In this document: positions 18,086 to 26,714 of the stretch, one piece after another
Numbering within the stretch: the first letter of the stretch is position 1
Layout: each line of letters opens with the position of its first letter
Assembly (NCBI GenBank): GCA_028277845.1
Contig: JANQFL010000009.1
Location: 62,001-126,000 of the forward strand
Direction of reading: 5' to 3'
Length of the DNA: 64,000 bases
Origin: Sneathiellales bacterium
Lineage (GTDB): Bacteria; Pseudomonadota; Alphaproteobacteria; JANQFL01
Made by a program: the position numbers and the translations under genes
The notes under the pieces: generated by a model
What the model was told of the DNA's origin: nothing
The model's database searches: none
The model's input: only the letters and a program-made list of their open reading frames with translations

Positions 18086-18382
18086 ATGAGTTTGGAAAGT
18101 TTGACGGCGGCTCTCAGCGAGCGTGTAGGGGAAAATTCCGGCCTGGACGCGACCGTGAAGTTCAGCTTCGGTGACGAAGGCGTCATCTACATCGACGGGG
18201 CATCGTCCCCCAATTCCGTCTCCAACGAGGACAAGGACGCGGAATGCACCATCGAAATGACGATGGAAGACTTCGAAGCCATCACCAAGGGCGAACTGGA
18301 TGCCACCACGGCGTTCATGATGGGCAAGCTCAAGGTCGAGGGCAATATGGGCATCGCCATGAAGCTATCCAGCGTGCTTTGA
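18086..18382 (+). CDS. SCP2 sterol-binding domain protein
   Basis: 98-residue stand-alone SCP-2 domain, a lipid- or acyl-CoA-binding carrier fold. Features are the VKFSFGDEGVIYIDG strand, DAECTIEMTMEDFEAITKGELD and a C-terminal helix FMMGKLKVEGNMGIAMKL, in the usual order and length. ATG 18086 is preceded by AAGGGAC; no start upstream gives family-like sequence. It is transcribed divergently from the atu-like operon, sharing the palindromic operator, and convergently with the acyl-CoA ligase, with a terminator between. Confidence 0.9.
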   Translation: MSLESLTAALSERVGENSGLDATVKFSFGDEGVIYIDGASSPNSVSNEDKDAECTIEMTMEDFEAITKGELDATTAFMMGKLKVEGNMGIAMKLSSVL

Positions 18383-18405
18383 GTATTGCGTAGCGCACGC
18401 GGATC

Positions 18406-18436
18406 AAAGGGCGGCCCCACGGGCCGCCCTTTCTTG
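18406..18436. terminator. bidirectional terminator between SCP2 and acyl-CoA ligase genes
   Basis: A perfect 12-bp stem AAAGGGCGGCCC / GGGCCGCCCTTT with loop CAC, T-rich on the plus side and flanked by A residues for the minus side. It sits between two convergent genes. Confidence 0.9.
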
Positions 18437-18450
18437 TTGGGGCCGACGGG

Positions 18451-20166
18451 TCAGGCGGCGGCGGACGTGCCGTCGGATTGCTCCCGTTTCGCGCGCTCTT
18501 CCTCGGCCAGGTCCTTGCGGCTGAGCTTGCCGACCAGGGTCTTGGGCAGTTCCGCGCGGAACTCAAGTTCCGCCGGCAATTCGTGCTTGCCCAGCTTGTC
18601 CTTCAGGAAGGCCAGCAATTCGTCCAGTGAAAATTCCGACGCGCCCTCGCGCAGTTTGACGAACGCCTTGGCCGCCTCGCCGCGGTAATCGTCCGGGATG
18701 CCGATGACGATCACCTCGGCCACGGCGTCGTGTTCGTAGATGGCGTCCTCGATGGTGCGCGGATAGACGTTGAAACCGCCCGACAGGATCATGTCCTTCT
18801 TGCGGTCGACGATGTGCACGAAACCGTCCCCGTCGATATAGCCGATGTCGCCCGTGTGCAGGCGGCCACCTTTCAGGGCGTTGGCGGTTTCCTCCGGCCG
18901 GTTCCAATAGCCCTTCATGATCTGCGGGCCGCTGATGCAGATCTCACCCACCTCGCCGCCGTCCAGCACCTTGGACGGGTCGTCGACGTCGACGATGGTG
19001 AACGTGGTGTTCTGCAAGGGCAGGCCGACCGAACCGATGCGGCTGCGGCCGTCCAACGGATTGGTGGCGCCGGTGGGAGACGATTCGGTCAGGCCGTAAC
19101 CTTCCACCAGCTTGCAGCCGGTCAGGTCCTGGAACGTTTTCTGCACTTCCGCCGGCAGCGGCGCGCCGCCGGAAATGCAGACCTTGAGGGACGAGAGGTC
19201 GAATTTTCCCAGGTCCGGGTGGTTGTTGATGGCCGTGTACATGGTCGGGACGCCCGGGAAGATGGTCGGCTTCTTCCTGTCCATGTCCTTCAACACCATG
19301 TCGATGTCGAAGCGCGGATGCAGAATGATTTCCGACCCGCCCGACAGGCCCACCAGCATGATGCCGGTCAGGGCGTAGACGTGGAACAGGGGCAACACGG
19401 CGAGAATGCTTTCGGTGCCTTTGTCCAGCAGGCTTTCGCTCCAGTTGCCGGCCTGCTCCGTCGCCGCCACCAGGTTGCCGTGCGTCAGCATGGCCGCCTT
19501 GGGCAGGCCGGTCGTGCCGCCGGTGTATTGCAGCACGGCCACTTGCTCCGCCGGGTCGGATATGGGCACCTCGGCCGGCGGCTCGTCGGGGGCCAGCAAG
19601 GCGCTGAATGGAACGTGCTTGTTGTCCTTGGGGATCTTGGCGATGTCCTTGCGCTTGGCCAGCGGGTAGAGAATGCTTTTCGGGAACGGCAGTGCCTCGG
19701 GCAGGTTGCCGATGATCAGCTTGCGCAGCCGGGTCTTGCTCAGCATCTCGGCGATGCGCGGATAGAGCGCCATCAGATCGAGGGTGACGATCATGTCGGT
19801 GCGCGAATCCGCGATCTTGTGCTCGAGTTCCCGTTCCGCGTCCAGGGGGCTGTAATTGACCACCGTGCCGCCCGCCTTGAGGATGGCGAAGAAGGCGATC
19901 AGGTAGTGCGGGCAATTGGGCAGGTAGAGGCCGACATGAACCCCTGGCCCGACGCCCAGGTCCTGGAATCCCTTGGTGGCCCGGTCGATGTAATCGGCCA
20001 GTTGCGCATAGGTTGCTTTCTTACCGAGAAAATCGTACGCGGGGCGATCGGGCCATTGGGCGACCGCTTCGTCGAACAGCATGGGAATGGTTTTGCCCAC
20101 ATGTTTGAACGTGGCGTCCCATTGCAGGCCGTCCGGATAGGACTTCGTCCATGGCAGTGAATTCAT
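18451..20166 (-). CDS. fadD: long-chain fatty acid--CoA ligase
   Basis: 571-residue AMP-forming acyl-CoA synthetase that activates fatty acids with ATP and CoA. The P-loop-like YTGGTTGLPKAAMLTHGN, GYGLTESSPTG (A5 motif), TGDIGYIDGDGFVHIVDRKKDM and C-terminal GKLSRKDL with the catalytic Lys region (LPKTLVGKLSRK) are all present. ATG 20166 follows GGGGGAGG. It stands alone on the minus strand. It could supply acyl-CoA for the neighbouring beta-oxidation and terpenoid modules. Confidence 0.92.
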   Translation of the reverse strand: MNSLPWTKSYPDGLQWDATFKHVGKTIPMLFDEAVAQWPDRPAYDFLGKKATYAQLADYIDRATKGFQDLGVGPGVHVGLYLPNCPHYLIAFFAILKAGGTVVNYSPLDAERELEHKIADSRTDMIVTLDLMALYPRIAEMLSKTRLRKLIIGNLPEALPFPKSILYPLAKRKDIAKIPKDNKHVPFSALLAPDEPPAEVPISDPAEQVAVLQYTGGTTGLPKAAMLTHGNLVAATEQAGNWSESLLDKGTESILAVLPLFHVYALTGIMLVGLSGGSEIILHPRFDIDMVLKDMDRKKPTIFPGVPTMYTAINNHPDLGKFDLSSLKVCISGGAPLPAEVQKTFQDLTGCKLVEGYGLTESSPTGATNPLDGRSRIGSVGLPLQNTTFTIVDVDDPSKVLDGGEVGEICISGPQIMKGYWNRPEETANALKGGRLHTGDIGYIDGDGFVHIVDRKKDMILSGGFNVYPRTIEDAIYEHDAVAEVIVIGIPDDYRGEAAKAFVKLREGASEFSLDELLAFLKDKLGKHELPAELEFRAELPKTLVGKLSRKDLAEEERAKREQSDGTSAAA

Positions 20167-20374
20167 GAGCCTCCCCCGAGGATTTTGGCCGATTCTTGCG
20201 CATTTGTTTCATCCGGCCGTCATATTCCTGGGCCAAAGTATGGGCGTCTTTGGTGCGGCGGGTCAATCCATCCGGTCGCTCCGGACGTGTGGTTTGATGT
20301 GGAACAGGAGCCGCTCGACTTGACTTCGGCGGCATAAATCTTATTTCTAGGTTCATTCCTGTACGGTTATTTGA

Positions 20375-20408
20375 ACGGTCGCCACCCGTTTCGGTGGTCG
20401 CCGTTTTT
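20375..20408 (+). terminator. terminator-like hairpin in the rhodanese leader
   Basis: ACGG...CCACC, loop CGTTTC, GGTGG...CCGT form a stem interrupted by one internal TCG/TCG bulge, followed by TTTTT. It lies about 30 bases before the rhodanese start, so it may act as an attenuator, or stop transcripts from upstream. Confidence 0.4.
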
Positions 20409-20435
20409 GTTTATGAAAAAAGGGAGAGTCATTGG

Positions 20436-20786
20436 ATGTTTCAGCAAAATACCGTGGTACCTGAAATCGATAGCGACGCCCTGCACAGCAAACTGGGCGA
20501 CGGCTCCGTCAACCTCGTGGACGTACGCGAGGCGGACGAATACGCCCGTGAACGCATCGTTGGCGCCAATTTGATGCCGCTATCGCAGTTTCAGGCGTCG
20601 GATTTGTCCGAAGACAAGGATCTGGTCATTTCGTGCCGCAGCGGCAAACGTTCCGCCCAGGCGGTGATGTTCCTGCGCCAGCAGGGTTTCAACCGCGTGT
20701 TCAATCACGCCGGCGGTATCTTGGCCTGGAAAAAGGCCGGTTATGCCACGGCGGTCGACGCCAGTGCGCCGATTCCGAAGCGTTAG
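20436..20786 (+). CDS. rhodanese-like sulfurtransferase
   Basis: 116-residue single rhodanese domain that carries persulfide sulfur on an active-site Cys. NLVDVREADEYARERIVGA is the typical entry and ISCRSGKRSAQA holds the catalytic Cys in the six-residue CRSGKR loop; GGILAWKKAGY closes the domain. ATG 20436 follows AAAGGGAGAG. The upstream leader carries a hairpin with a T tract. No sulfur-pathway partner lies next to it. Confidence 0.92.
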   Translation: MFQQNTVVPEIDSDALHSKLGDGSVNLVDVREADEYARERIVGANLMPLSQFQASDLSEDKDLVISCRSGKRSAQAVMFLRQQGFNRVFNHAGGILAWKKAGYATAVDASAPIPKR

Positions 20787-20817
20787 TTATTCAGAGTCGT
20801 GTAATCCGAGGACCCAG

Positions 20818-21756
20818 TCAGTCCATACCGTCGGTTCCGGTCCCGCATATTAACGCACAGACGTTGGTGCCGGCCGGCGGTCCGTAGGCGCCGTTTTGGA
20901 GCGCCGCCACCGCAGCCGCCGCGGATAATTCCACCGCCAGTCCCATCTCGAACCACAGCCAGCGCGCCGCGTCGGTCATGGCCTGATCGTCGACCAGAAC
21001 GATATCGTCCACATGGGCGCGGATCAGGTCCAGGTTGATCTGCTCGCTCTGCCGCGGCGCCAGCGTGCCGGCCCGGGTCTCGATCGCATCCAGCAGAACC
21101 GGCCGGTTTTCGTCCAGGCTGCGGCGCAGGGTCGGCGCGCCGACCGGTTCGACACCGATCACCGTGATGTCCGGCTTGGCGGCCTTGGCGGCCAGGGAAC
21201 AGCCCGAGATCAATCCGCCGCCGCCGATGGCGATGATCAGCACGTCGGTCCCGGGCGCCTGGTCGAGGATTTCCAGGGCCGTCGTGCCCTGTCCGGCGAT
21301 GACGGTCGGTGCGGCGAAGGGGTGCACGTAGGTCATGCCGTTCTTGTCCGCCTGTTCCAGCGCGGCGGCGTTGGCGTCGTCCCAGACGTCGCCGACATAA
21401 GTGACCTGCGCGCCCCATTCCTCAAGCTTGGCGGCTTTCGATTTCGGCGTGCTGCCCGGCAGGAAAATGGACACCGGCGCCCCGGCGCGCCAGCCGGCAT
21501 AGGCCACGCCCAACCCATGATTGCCGCCCGACGCCGTGATCAGGCCGCGCCGCAGTTCCTGCTCGCCGAGCTGCGCGACGGTGTTGCTGGCGCCACGGGC
21601 CTTGAACGAGCCCGATACCTGCAGGCATTCGAGCTTGAGCGTGAGACTGTCGCACGGCGCCTGTCGAACATTGCCGACCTGGATGGTCGGCGTATGGCGG
21701 ACCCAGGGGGCGATGCGCTCCCGTGCCGTCTGCACATCGGCCAGTGAAACGGTCAT
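20818..21756 (-). CDS. serine/threonine dehydratase (PLP fold type II)
   Basis: 312-residue PLP enzyme deaminating Thr or Ser to the 2-oxoacid. The PLP Lys sits in SGSFKARGA, the substrate loop in TASGGNHGLGVAY (Gly-Gly where many have Ala/Ser-Gly), and the phosphate-binding Gly loop in AIGGGGLISG. There is no regulatory ACT domain, so it is the short catabolic type. Start ATG 21756 overlaps the stop of the HD-domain gene by four bases. Ring-opening or racemase paralogues cannot be excluded. Confidence 0.85.
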   Translation of the reverse strand: MTVSLADVQTARERIAPWVRHTPTIQVGNVRQAPCDSLTLKLECLQVSGSFKARGASNTVAQLGEQELRRGLITASGGNHGLGVAYAGWRAGAPVSIFLPGSTPKSKAAKLEEWGAQVTYVGDVWDDANAAALEQADKNGMTYVHPFAAPTVIAGQGTTALEILDQAPGTDVLIIAIGGGGLISGCSLAAKAAKPDITVIGVEPVGAPTLRRSLDENRPVLLDAIETRAGTLAPRQSEQINLDLIRAHVDDIVLVDDQAMTDAARWLWFEMGLAVELSAAAAVAALQNGAYGPPAGTNVCALICGTGTDGMD

Positions 21757-22340
21757 GGCTTGATGTATCCCTTTTCCCGTGCGTCTTCGATCAGCCCCTT
21801 GGCGTGGCGCCACAGATAGGCCGAGCCGTCCTCGATGGGCCGGTTGCGCTCGATGACCTTCGCCGCCGTCACGCCCTTGCTGCGCCACGTGCCGCCCTTG
21901 TTGATGTAGTTCAACGTCAGAGGCTGTAAACGGTCGAGGGCGCGGGCGAAGCGGGCGTCGGCGGTGTCGTCTTCCTCGAATTCGTCCCACAGGGCGCGGA
22001 AATCCTTGGCCTGGTCGTCGGGCAACAGATTGAACAAGCGGTCGGCGGCCTTTTGCTCCCGCTCCTCCTGGTCCTTTCGGCCCTGGTCGTCGTAGGCGAA
22101 GGTGTCGCCCGCATCGATCTCGACGATGTCATGGATCAGCAGCATTTTGACCACGCGTCCGACATCGACCGGCTCGTCGGCGTGCTCCGCCAATATCATC
22201 GCCATCATGGCGAGATGCCAGGAATGTTCGGCGTCGTTTTCCTTGCGCGAACCGTCACACAGCGGCGACTGCCGCATGACGTGCTTCAGCTTGTCGATCT
22301 CGACGATGAAATCCAGTTGCCGTTCGAGGCGCGCGTCCAT
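21753..22340 (-). CDS. HD-domain phosphohydrolase (HDDC2/YfbR-like)
   Basis: 195-residue HD protein. The metal ligands are visible in order: His in DAEHSWHLAMM, the HD pair in LLIHDIVEIDAGDT, and a later Asp in FDALDRLQP-like ARALDRLQPL. This layout fits the HDDC2/YfbR group that acts on 5'-deoxynucleotides. ATG 22340 is five bases after the MaoC stop and the gene is translationally coupled to the dehydratase, so MaoC, HD and dehydratase form one operon with little obvious common theme. Confidence 0.85.
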   Translation of the reverse strand: MDARLERQLDFIVEIDKLKHVMRQSPLCDGSRKENDAEHSWHLAMMAMILAEHADEPVDVGRVVKMLLIHDIVEIDAGDTFAYDDQGRKDQEEREQKAADRLFNLLPDDQAKDFRALWDEFEEDDTADARFARALDRLQPLTLNYINKGGTWRSKGVTAAKVIERNRPIEDGSAYLWRHAKGLIEDAREKGYIKP

Positions 22341-22345
22341 GACGG

Positions 22346-23200
22346 TCAGGATGCCAGCGGCGCGAAGCCGTTGTTGAGCACCACCGCTTCCCGTTCGGGC
22401 ACGCTGGAGCGGAACGAGACGCCGCCGTCCTCTTCCCACATCTCCGTGCGGATGGTTTCTCCGGGGAAGACCGGCGCGGAGAAGCGGGCCTCGAAGCCGG
22501 TCATGCGGGCCGAATCGTACCCGCAGGCCTCTTCGACGATGGCATGGCAGGCGTGGCCGTAGGTGCACAGGCCGTGCAGGATGGGCCGGTCGAAGCCGGC
22601 CGCCGCCGCCACGTCCGGGTCGGCGTGCAACGGATTGCGGTCGCCGCACAGGCGGTAGAACAGGGCCTGGCTCGGCATGGTGGTCAGGTCGCAGACATGG
22701 TCGGGCGCGCGGTCCGGCAGCACGTGCGGCTTGGGGCCGCCCTCCGACGGGCCGCCGAAACCGCCGTCGCCGCGGGCGAACACGGTCGACAGATTGGTGC
22801 ACAGCAGATCGCCGGTTTCCTTTTCCCGGATGGTCTGTTCGACGTACAGCAGCGCGCCGCGGCCCTCGCCCTTGTCGATCACCTGCTTGACCCGGCCCTT
22901 GGACAGGATGGTCGCCCGGGCCGGCAGGGTCTTGTGCAGGGTCACCCGCTGTTCGCCGTGCACCACAAGCAGGTAGTTGACGCCGGTGGAGAGGACCAGG
23001 CTGTTGTCCCAGGCCAGCACGGTGGCCATGGTCGGCAGGGTCTTGAGGTTTTTCTCGTAGACGAAATCCAGTTCCTTGCGGTCCATGGGGTCGGCGCCCA
23101 TGCCGACAGACAGGCCGTAGAGCATGGTTTCCCGGTCGGTGTAACGGAATTCCTTTTCTTCCGTTTCCAGCGCCATCAGGTGGTCGTAATCCAAAGCCAT
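22346..23200 (-). CDS. MaoC family (R)-specific enoyl-CoA hydratase
   Basis: 284-residue hydratase-2 protein with two hotdog halves: an N-terminal MaoC_dehydrat_N-like part and a C-terminal catalytic half. The active-site motif is in LCGDRNPLHADPDVAAAAGFDRPILHG (Asp, Asn and His of the D-x-N-x-x-H site). It hydrates trans-2-enoyl-CoA to the (R)-3-hydroxyacyl-CoA, as peroxisomal-type hydratase 2. GTYG-like GLCTYG follows. Upstream is the AstE-like gene by 20 bases. Confidence 0.88.
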   Translation of the reverse strand: MALDYDHLMALETEEKEFRYTDRETMLYGLSVGMGADPMDRKELDFVYEKNLKTLPTMATVLAWDNSLVLSTGVNYLLVVHGEQRVTLHKTLPARATILSKGRVKQVIDKGEGRGALLYVEQTIREKETGDLLCTNLSTVFARGDGGFGGPSEGGPKPHVLPDRAPDHVCDLTTMPSQALFYRLCGDRNPLHADPDVAAAAGFDRPILHGLCTYGHACHAIVEEACGYDSARMTGFEARFSAPVFPGETIRTEMWEEDGGVSFRSSVPEREAVVLNNGFAPLAS

Positions 23201-23220
23201 CGCTGCGGTTCCTTGTACGT

Positions 23221-24360
23221 TCAGTCTTCGATCAGGTCGCCCGAGCGGTGGGCGAGGGGTTCGGTGCCGGCCACGTTGCCGACGCATTCGCCGGGGCGGA
23301 TGAGTTTGTCGCGGCAGCGGGAATAAAACCGGCCTGTCGCGCGGCTGGTCACCGGTGTGCGGGCCGTTGCGGGATCGCCGGCCAGTGGATCGACGATCTC
23401 GGCCACGACTTCGTCGGTTTCCACGTGGTCGCCGATTCGCTTGTGGTAGACCAGCAGGCCACCGGCCGGTGCTTTCAGGGAATCGGCGGCCTCCAACGGC
23501 GTGGCGTCGCATTTCGGGGCGGGAAGCGGACCGGGATCGCCGGCGATCACGCCGCGGCGCTGCAAGAACCTGTACAGATTTTCGGCATCGGACCTGGCGA
23601 CCCCATCGTCCACATCGGACATGCCGCGCAGTTCCAGGGTGGCGCTGAGGCAGGCCTGCGGGATGGGCTTGTCGGGGAAGCGGTCGGCCAGCATCGCCCA
23701 CGGGACGCTCAGGGCTTCGTCGAACGGTTCGCCGCCCGAAGACACCGCCAGCAGCACGGCCTCGGCGCCCAGGTCGGCGGCGAGGTCGGCGGCCGCCGGC
23801 CACAACTTGCCGCCGAGAAAGAAATAGTTGAGGGCCTCGTAATCGCAGTGCAGGTCCAGGGCGATATCGGCGCCCGAGGCGAGGCGCAGCAGGGTGTGCT
23901 GCAACTGGGCGAAGGCCGACGTCGGCATAATTTCCGCCAGGGCCTGGTCCAGTGCGGCACGGATCATGGCGGTGTTGGCTTGCACATCGTCGCACAGGTC
24001 GTTGCCGACCCGATCCGCGACCTTGTCCGTCAGGTCGGCGTAGCCGCGATTGAAGTTGATGCCCGACGGCAGATCATACCGGCCCAGATGGCGGCCGGCG
24101 ACATGCTGTGCCAGGCCGATGGGATTGGCGGAAGGAACCACCGTGATATCGCCCGCGATATCGCCACGGTCCTCCGCGGCGTCGAGCATGGCGCACAAAT
24201 GATGCAGCACCAGCATCCCGGGGATTTCATCGGCGTGCAGGGCGGCCTGCAGGTACACCTTGGGCCGGTTCTCCGGATTGCCGTAGCGGAATACGGTCAA
24301 AAACTGCTCGGTGCCGGGGGACTCGGCCATCAGTGCGATGCGCTCACTGCGGCGGGACAT
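23221..24360 (-). CDS. succinylglutamate desuccinylase/aspartoacylase family metallohydrolase
   Basis: 379-residue Zn carboxypeptidase-fold deacylase that splits N-acyl amino acids or similar amides. Zn ligands His and Glu are in AALHADEIPGM and the second His in ALDLHCDYEA; the catalytic Glu region would follow in ATLELRG. A C-terminal barrel-sandwich domain (APAGGLLVYHKRIGDHVETDE) is typical of this large subfamily. ATG 24360 follows AGGAG. The true acyl substrate is not evident. Confidence 0.85.
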   Translation of the reverse strand: MSRRSERIALMAESPGTEQFLTVFRYGNPENRPKVYLQAALHADEIPGMLVLHHLCAMLDAAEDRGDIAGDITVVPSANPIGLAQHVAGRHLGRYDLPSGINFNRGYADLTDKVADRVGNDLCDDVQANTAMIRAALDQALAEIMPTSAFAQLQHTLLRLASGADIALDLHCDYEALNYFFLGGKLWPAAADLAADLGAEAVLLAVSSGGEPFDEALSVPWAMLADRFPDKPIPQACLSATLELRGMSDVDDGVARSDAENLYRFLQRRGVIAGDPGPLPAPKCDATPLEAADSLKAPAGGLLVYHKRIGDHVETDEVVAEIVDPLAGDPATARTPVTSRATGRFYSRCRDKLIRPGECVGNVAGTEPLAHRSGDLIED

Positions 24361-24494
24361 GGGGACTCCTGTGTCTGAACGGGTCTTTGTGTATCAGGGG
24401 CGGCGGCAGGCGTACAAGCATTCGTGCACGGCAGGGCAAAATCTGTTAGTCAGGACGGCAATCCGTCACCGTGTTTCATCAGGGAGTATCCGTC

Positions 24495-25337
24495 ATGGCA
24501 GACCGTACCATCAGCCTCGAGGTCAAGGACCACATCGCGCATGTCGTGCTCGACCGGGGCGCGGCGTTGAACACCATGGTGCTCGCGTTCTGGCAGGACA
24601 TGGTCGACGTGTTCAAGGAACTGGACGATATTCCGGAAGCCCGTGTCGTCGTGCTGTCGTCGACCGGCAAGCATTTCACGGCGGGGCTGGATCTCAACGC
24701 CTTCGCCTCGTTCGCCGGCGACATGATGCAGGGCGATCCCGGCCGGGTCCGTGAACAGCTGCGCCGCACCGTGCTGGAGATGCAGGAGACCTTCAACGTC
24801 ATCGACAATTGCCGGCTGCCCGTGCTGGCCGCCATCCAGGGCGGGTGCATCGGCGGCGGGGTCGATCTGATCAGCGCCTGCGACATGCGGTATTGCACCG
24901 ACGACGCCTGGTTCTGCATCCAGGAAATCAACATCGGCATGACCGCCGACGTCGGCACGCTGCAGCGGCTGCCGCACATTATCCCGTCGGGCGTGATGCG
25001 CGAGCTGGCCTACACCGGGCGTCGCCTGCCGGCCGACCGGGCCAGGGAGGTCGGCCTGGTCAACGCGGTCTATGCCGATCAGGACGCGATGCTGGCCGAC
25101 GTCATGGCCATCGCGGCCGAAATCGCCTCCAAGTCCCCGCTGGCAGTCGTCGGCACCAAGGAGATGCTCAACTACACCCGCGACCATACGGTCCAGGAAG
25201 GGCTCGGCTATATCGCGGCCTGGCAGTCGGGCATGTTCCTGTCCGGCGACCTGATGGAGACCATGCAGGCCAAGGCGCAGAAGCGCGAACCCGAATTCGA
25301 GAACCTGTTGCCGGCGCGCAAGATCGTGCGCAAATAG
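24495..25337 (+). CDS. delta(3,5)-delta(2,4)-dienoyl-CoA isomerase-like crotonase
   Basis: 280-residue crotonase that closely follows the ECH1 pattern. After QGGCIGGGVDLISACDMRY comes CTDDAWFCIQEINIGMTADVG, which carries the three acidic residues (Asp of DDAWF, Glu of QEIN, Asp of ADVG) used by dienoyl-CoA isomerase. It would shift 3,5-dienoyl-CoA to 2,4-dienoyl-CoA during oxidation of odd-position unsaturated fatty acids. ATG 24495 is preceded by AGGGAG. It is convergent with a small thioesterase. Confidence 0.85.
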   Translation: MADRTISLEVKDHIAHVVLDRGAALNTMVLAFWQDMVDVFKELDDIPEARVVVLSSTGKHFTAGLDLNAFASFAGDMMQGDPGRVREQLRRTVLEMQETFNVIDNCRLPVLAAIQGGCIGGGVDLISACDMRYCTDDAWFCIQEINIGMTADVGTLQRLPHIIPSGVMRELAYTGRRLPADRAREVGLVNAVYADQDAMLADVMAIAAEIASKSPLAVVGTKEMLNYTRDHTVQEGLGYIAAWQSGMFLSGDLMETMQAKAQKREPEFENLLPARKIVRK

Positions 25338-25349
25338 CCGGCGCCGGCG

Positions 25350-25760
25350 TCAGCCGGCGTTGAGAATCTTCCACACGCCCTTGGCGGTGATCAGGGTGCG
25401 ATCGCCTGTTGTCAATTCGCCTTCGGCAAACACCAGGGTGCGCCCCCGACGGGTCACGCGGCCGGTCGATTCGATCCAGTCGCCCGGCCTGCCGGCGCTG
25501 ATGAACGAAACGTTGAGCGATACCGTGGCGCAGGGCTTGCGGTCGATCGCATGCCAGACATGTGCGCCCAGGGCGTGGTCGAGCAAGGTCGTCAGCATGC
25601 CGCCGTGGATAACGTCGTTGGGATTGGCGTGGCGTTTCTCCGCGCGGAAGGCGAAACGGACATCGTCGCCGTCCCGGCACCGGTAGATCGGCCCGATCAG
25701 CTCCTCGAAGCCGCCGGCGAGGCCGATTTGCTTGTATCCGGGCGGTATGGTTTCCGTCAT
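25350..25760 (-). CDS. PaaI-type hotdog thioesterase
   Basis: 136-residue single hotdog domain thioesterase that hydrolyses acyl- or aryl-CoA. The catalytic loop is HANPNDVIHGGMLTTLLDHALG, with the Asn-xx-xxx-HGG and the Asp of LLDHA in the positions expected for PaaI-like enzymes. It lies 13 bases upstream (in transcription, downstream) of the dehalogenase gene at 25774-26673, so the two are probably cotranscribed. Confidence 0.88.
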   Translation of the reverse strand: MTETIPPGYKQIGLAGGFEELIGPIYRCRDGDDVRFAFRAEKRHANPNDVIHGGMLTTLLDHALGAHVWHAIDRKPCATVSLNVSFISAGRPGDWIESTGRVTRRGRTLVFAEGELTTGDRTLITAKGVWKILNAG

Positions 25761-25773
25761 CGCGGGCGCCGGC

Positions 25774-26673
25774 TTAGCGCAAGCCGAATGCGTCCAGCGC
25801 CGCCTCGGCGACAGGCCCGCCCCATTCCTGGACGAAATGACCGGCGTCGGCCACTTGCAGCGGTTCGGGGCAGCCGCGGATGCGTTTCTGCATGTACATC
25901 ATGGCCTTGGGCGGAATGACCGGATCCTGCATGCCGATGGCCATGAACGACTGGCCGGTCCAGTCGCTGCCCCACCAGTCCCGCGCCCGGCGCGACAGGG
26001 CGGCGCCGTCGGCGTCGGGGTTGTCGGGCACCATGTTGGGGAATCGCCGTACGCCGCCCTTGTAGGTCATGTCGGGGTAGGGCGCGCCGTAGGCCGCCTG
26101 TTCGTCCTCGGACAAGTGAGGCGTCGTGCGGCCGATCAGGCGAGCCACGTCCATGTCGGGATTTTTGTTGTTCCATTCGCGCCAGGCCAGGAAACCGTCG
26201 CCCAGCGGCACGTCGCCGGCGGCGAAACCGGTGTTCATGACCAGCAGGCGGGTGAAGCGGCCGGGCATGTCCATGGGCATGGTCAGTCCCAGCAGGCCGC
26301 CCCAGTCCTGGCATACCAGGGTGATGTTTTTCAGATCGAGATGCTCGACCAGGCGCATCAGCGATTCACGGTGAAAGGTGAAGGTATAGGTGGCGTCCTC
26401 GGACGGTTTGTCGGAGCGGCCGAAGCCGAACATGTCCGGTGCCACCGAGCGGCAGCCGGCGGCGGTAAATACGGGGATCATGCGGCGGTACAGATAGCTC
26501 CAGGTGGGCTGGCCGTGCAGGCACAGAAACACGGTTTCGGCATCGGCCGGTCCGGCGTCGACATAGTGCATGCGCAGGCCGTCATAACCGGGCAGGTCGG
26601 AGACGTAATTGGGCGGGAAACCGTAACCGGGCAGATTGGAAAACCGCTCGTCGGGCGTGCGCAGGACTGTCAT
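25774..26673 (-). CDS. dhlA: haloalkane dehalogenase, DhlA-like (subfamily I)
   Basis: 299-residue alpha/beta hydrolase that hydrolyses C-halogen bonds to alcohol and halide. The nucleophile Asp and first halide-binding Trp are adjacent in CQDWGG (about residue 123). A second Trp lies in DGFLAWREW, the acid Asp in FMAIGMQDPVIPP and the base His in ADAGHFVQEWG. HGQPTWSYLYR forms the oxyanion hole. This residue set is that of DhlA of Xanthobacter and of DhmA, not of a plain epoxide hydrolase or esterase. The DhlA-specific cap insertion around 150-180 is partly replaced. Cotranscribed with the thioesterase. Confidence 0.87.
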   Translation of the reverse strand: MTVLRTPDERFSNLPGYGFPPNYVSDLPGYDGLRMHYVDAGPADAETVFLCLHGQPTWSYLYRRMIPVFTAAGCRSVAPDMFGFGRSDKPSEDATYTFTFHRESLMRLVEHLDLKNITLVCQDWGGLLGLTMPMDMPGRFTRLLVMNTGFAAGDVPLGDGFLAWREWNNKNPDMDVARLIGRTTPHLSEDEQAAYGAPYPDMTYKGGVRRFPNMVPDNPDADGAALSRRARDWWGSDWTGQSFMAIGMQDPVIPPKAMMYMQKRIRGCPEPLQVADAGHFVQEWGGPVAEAALDAFGLR

Positions 26674-26714
26674 GGCCGTGGGTCCGTGTTTGGGGGTGAC
26701 CGATCCGCCGACGG

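Noticed and set aside
25342-25359. GC hairpin CGCCGGC/GCCGGCG between convergent dienoyl-CoA isomerase and thioesterase genes
   Set aside because: It overlaps the thioesterase coding end and has no T run, so I do not call a terminator.
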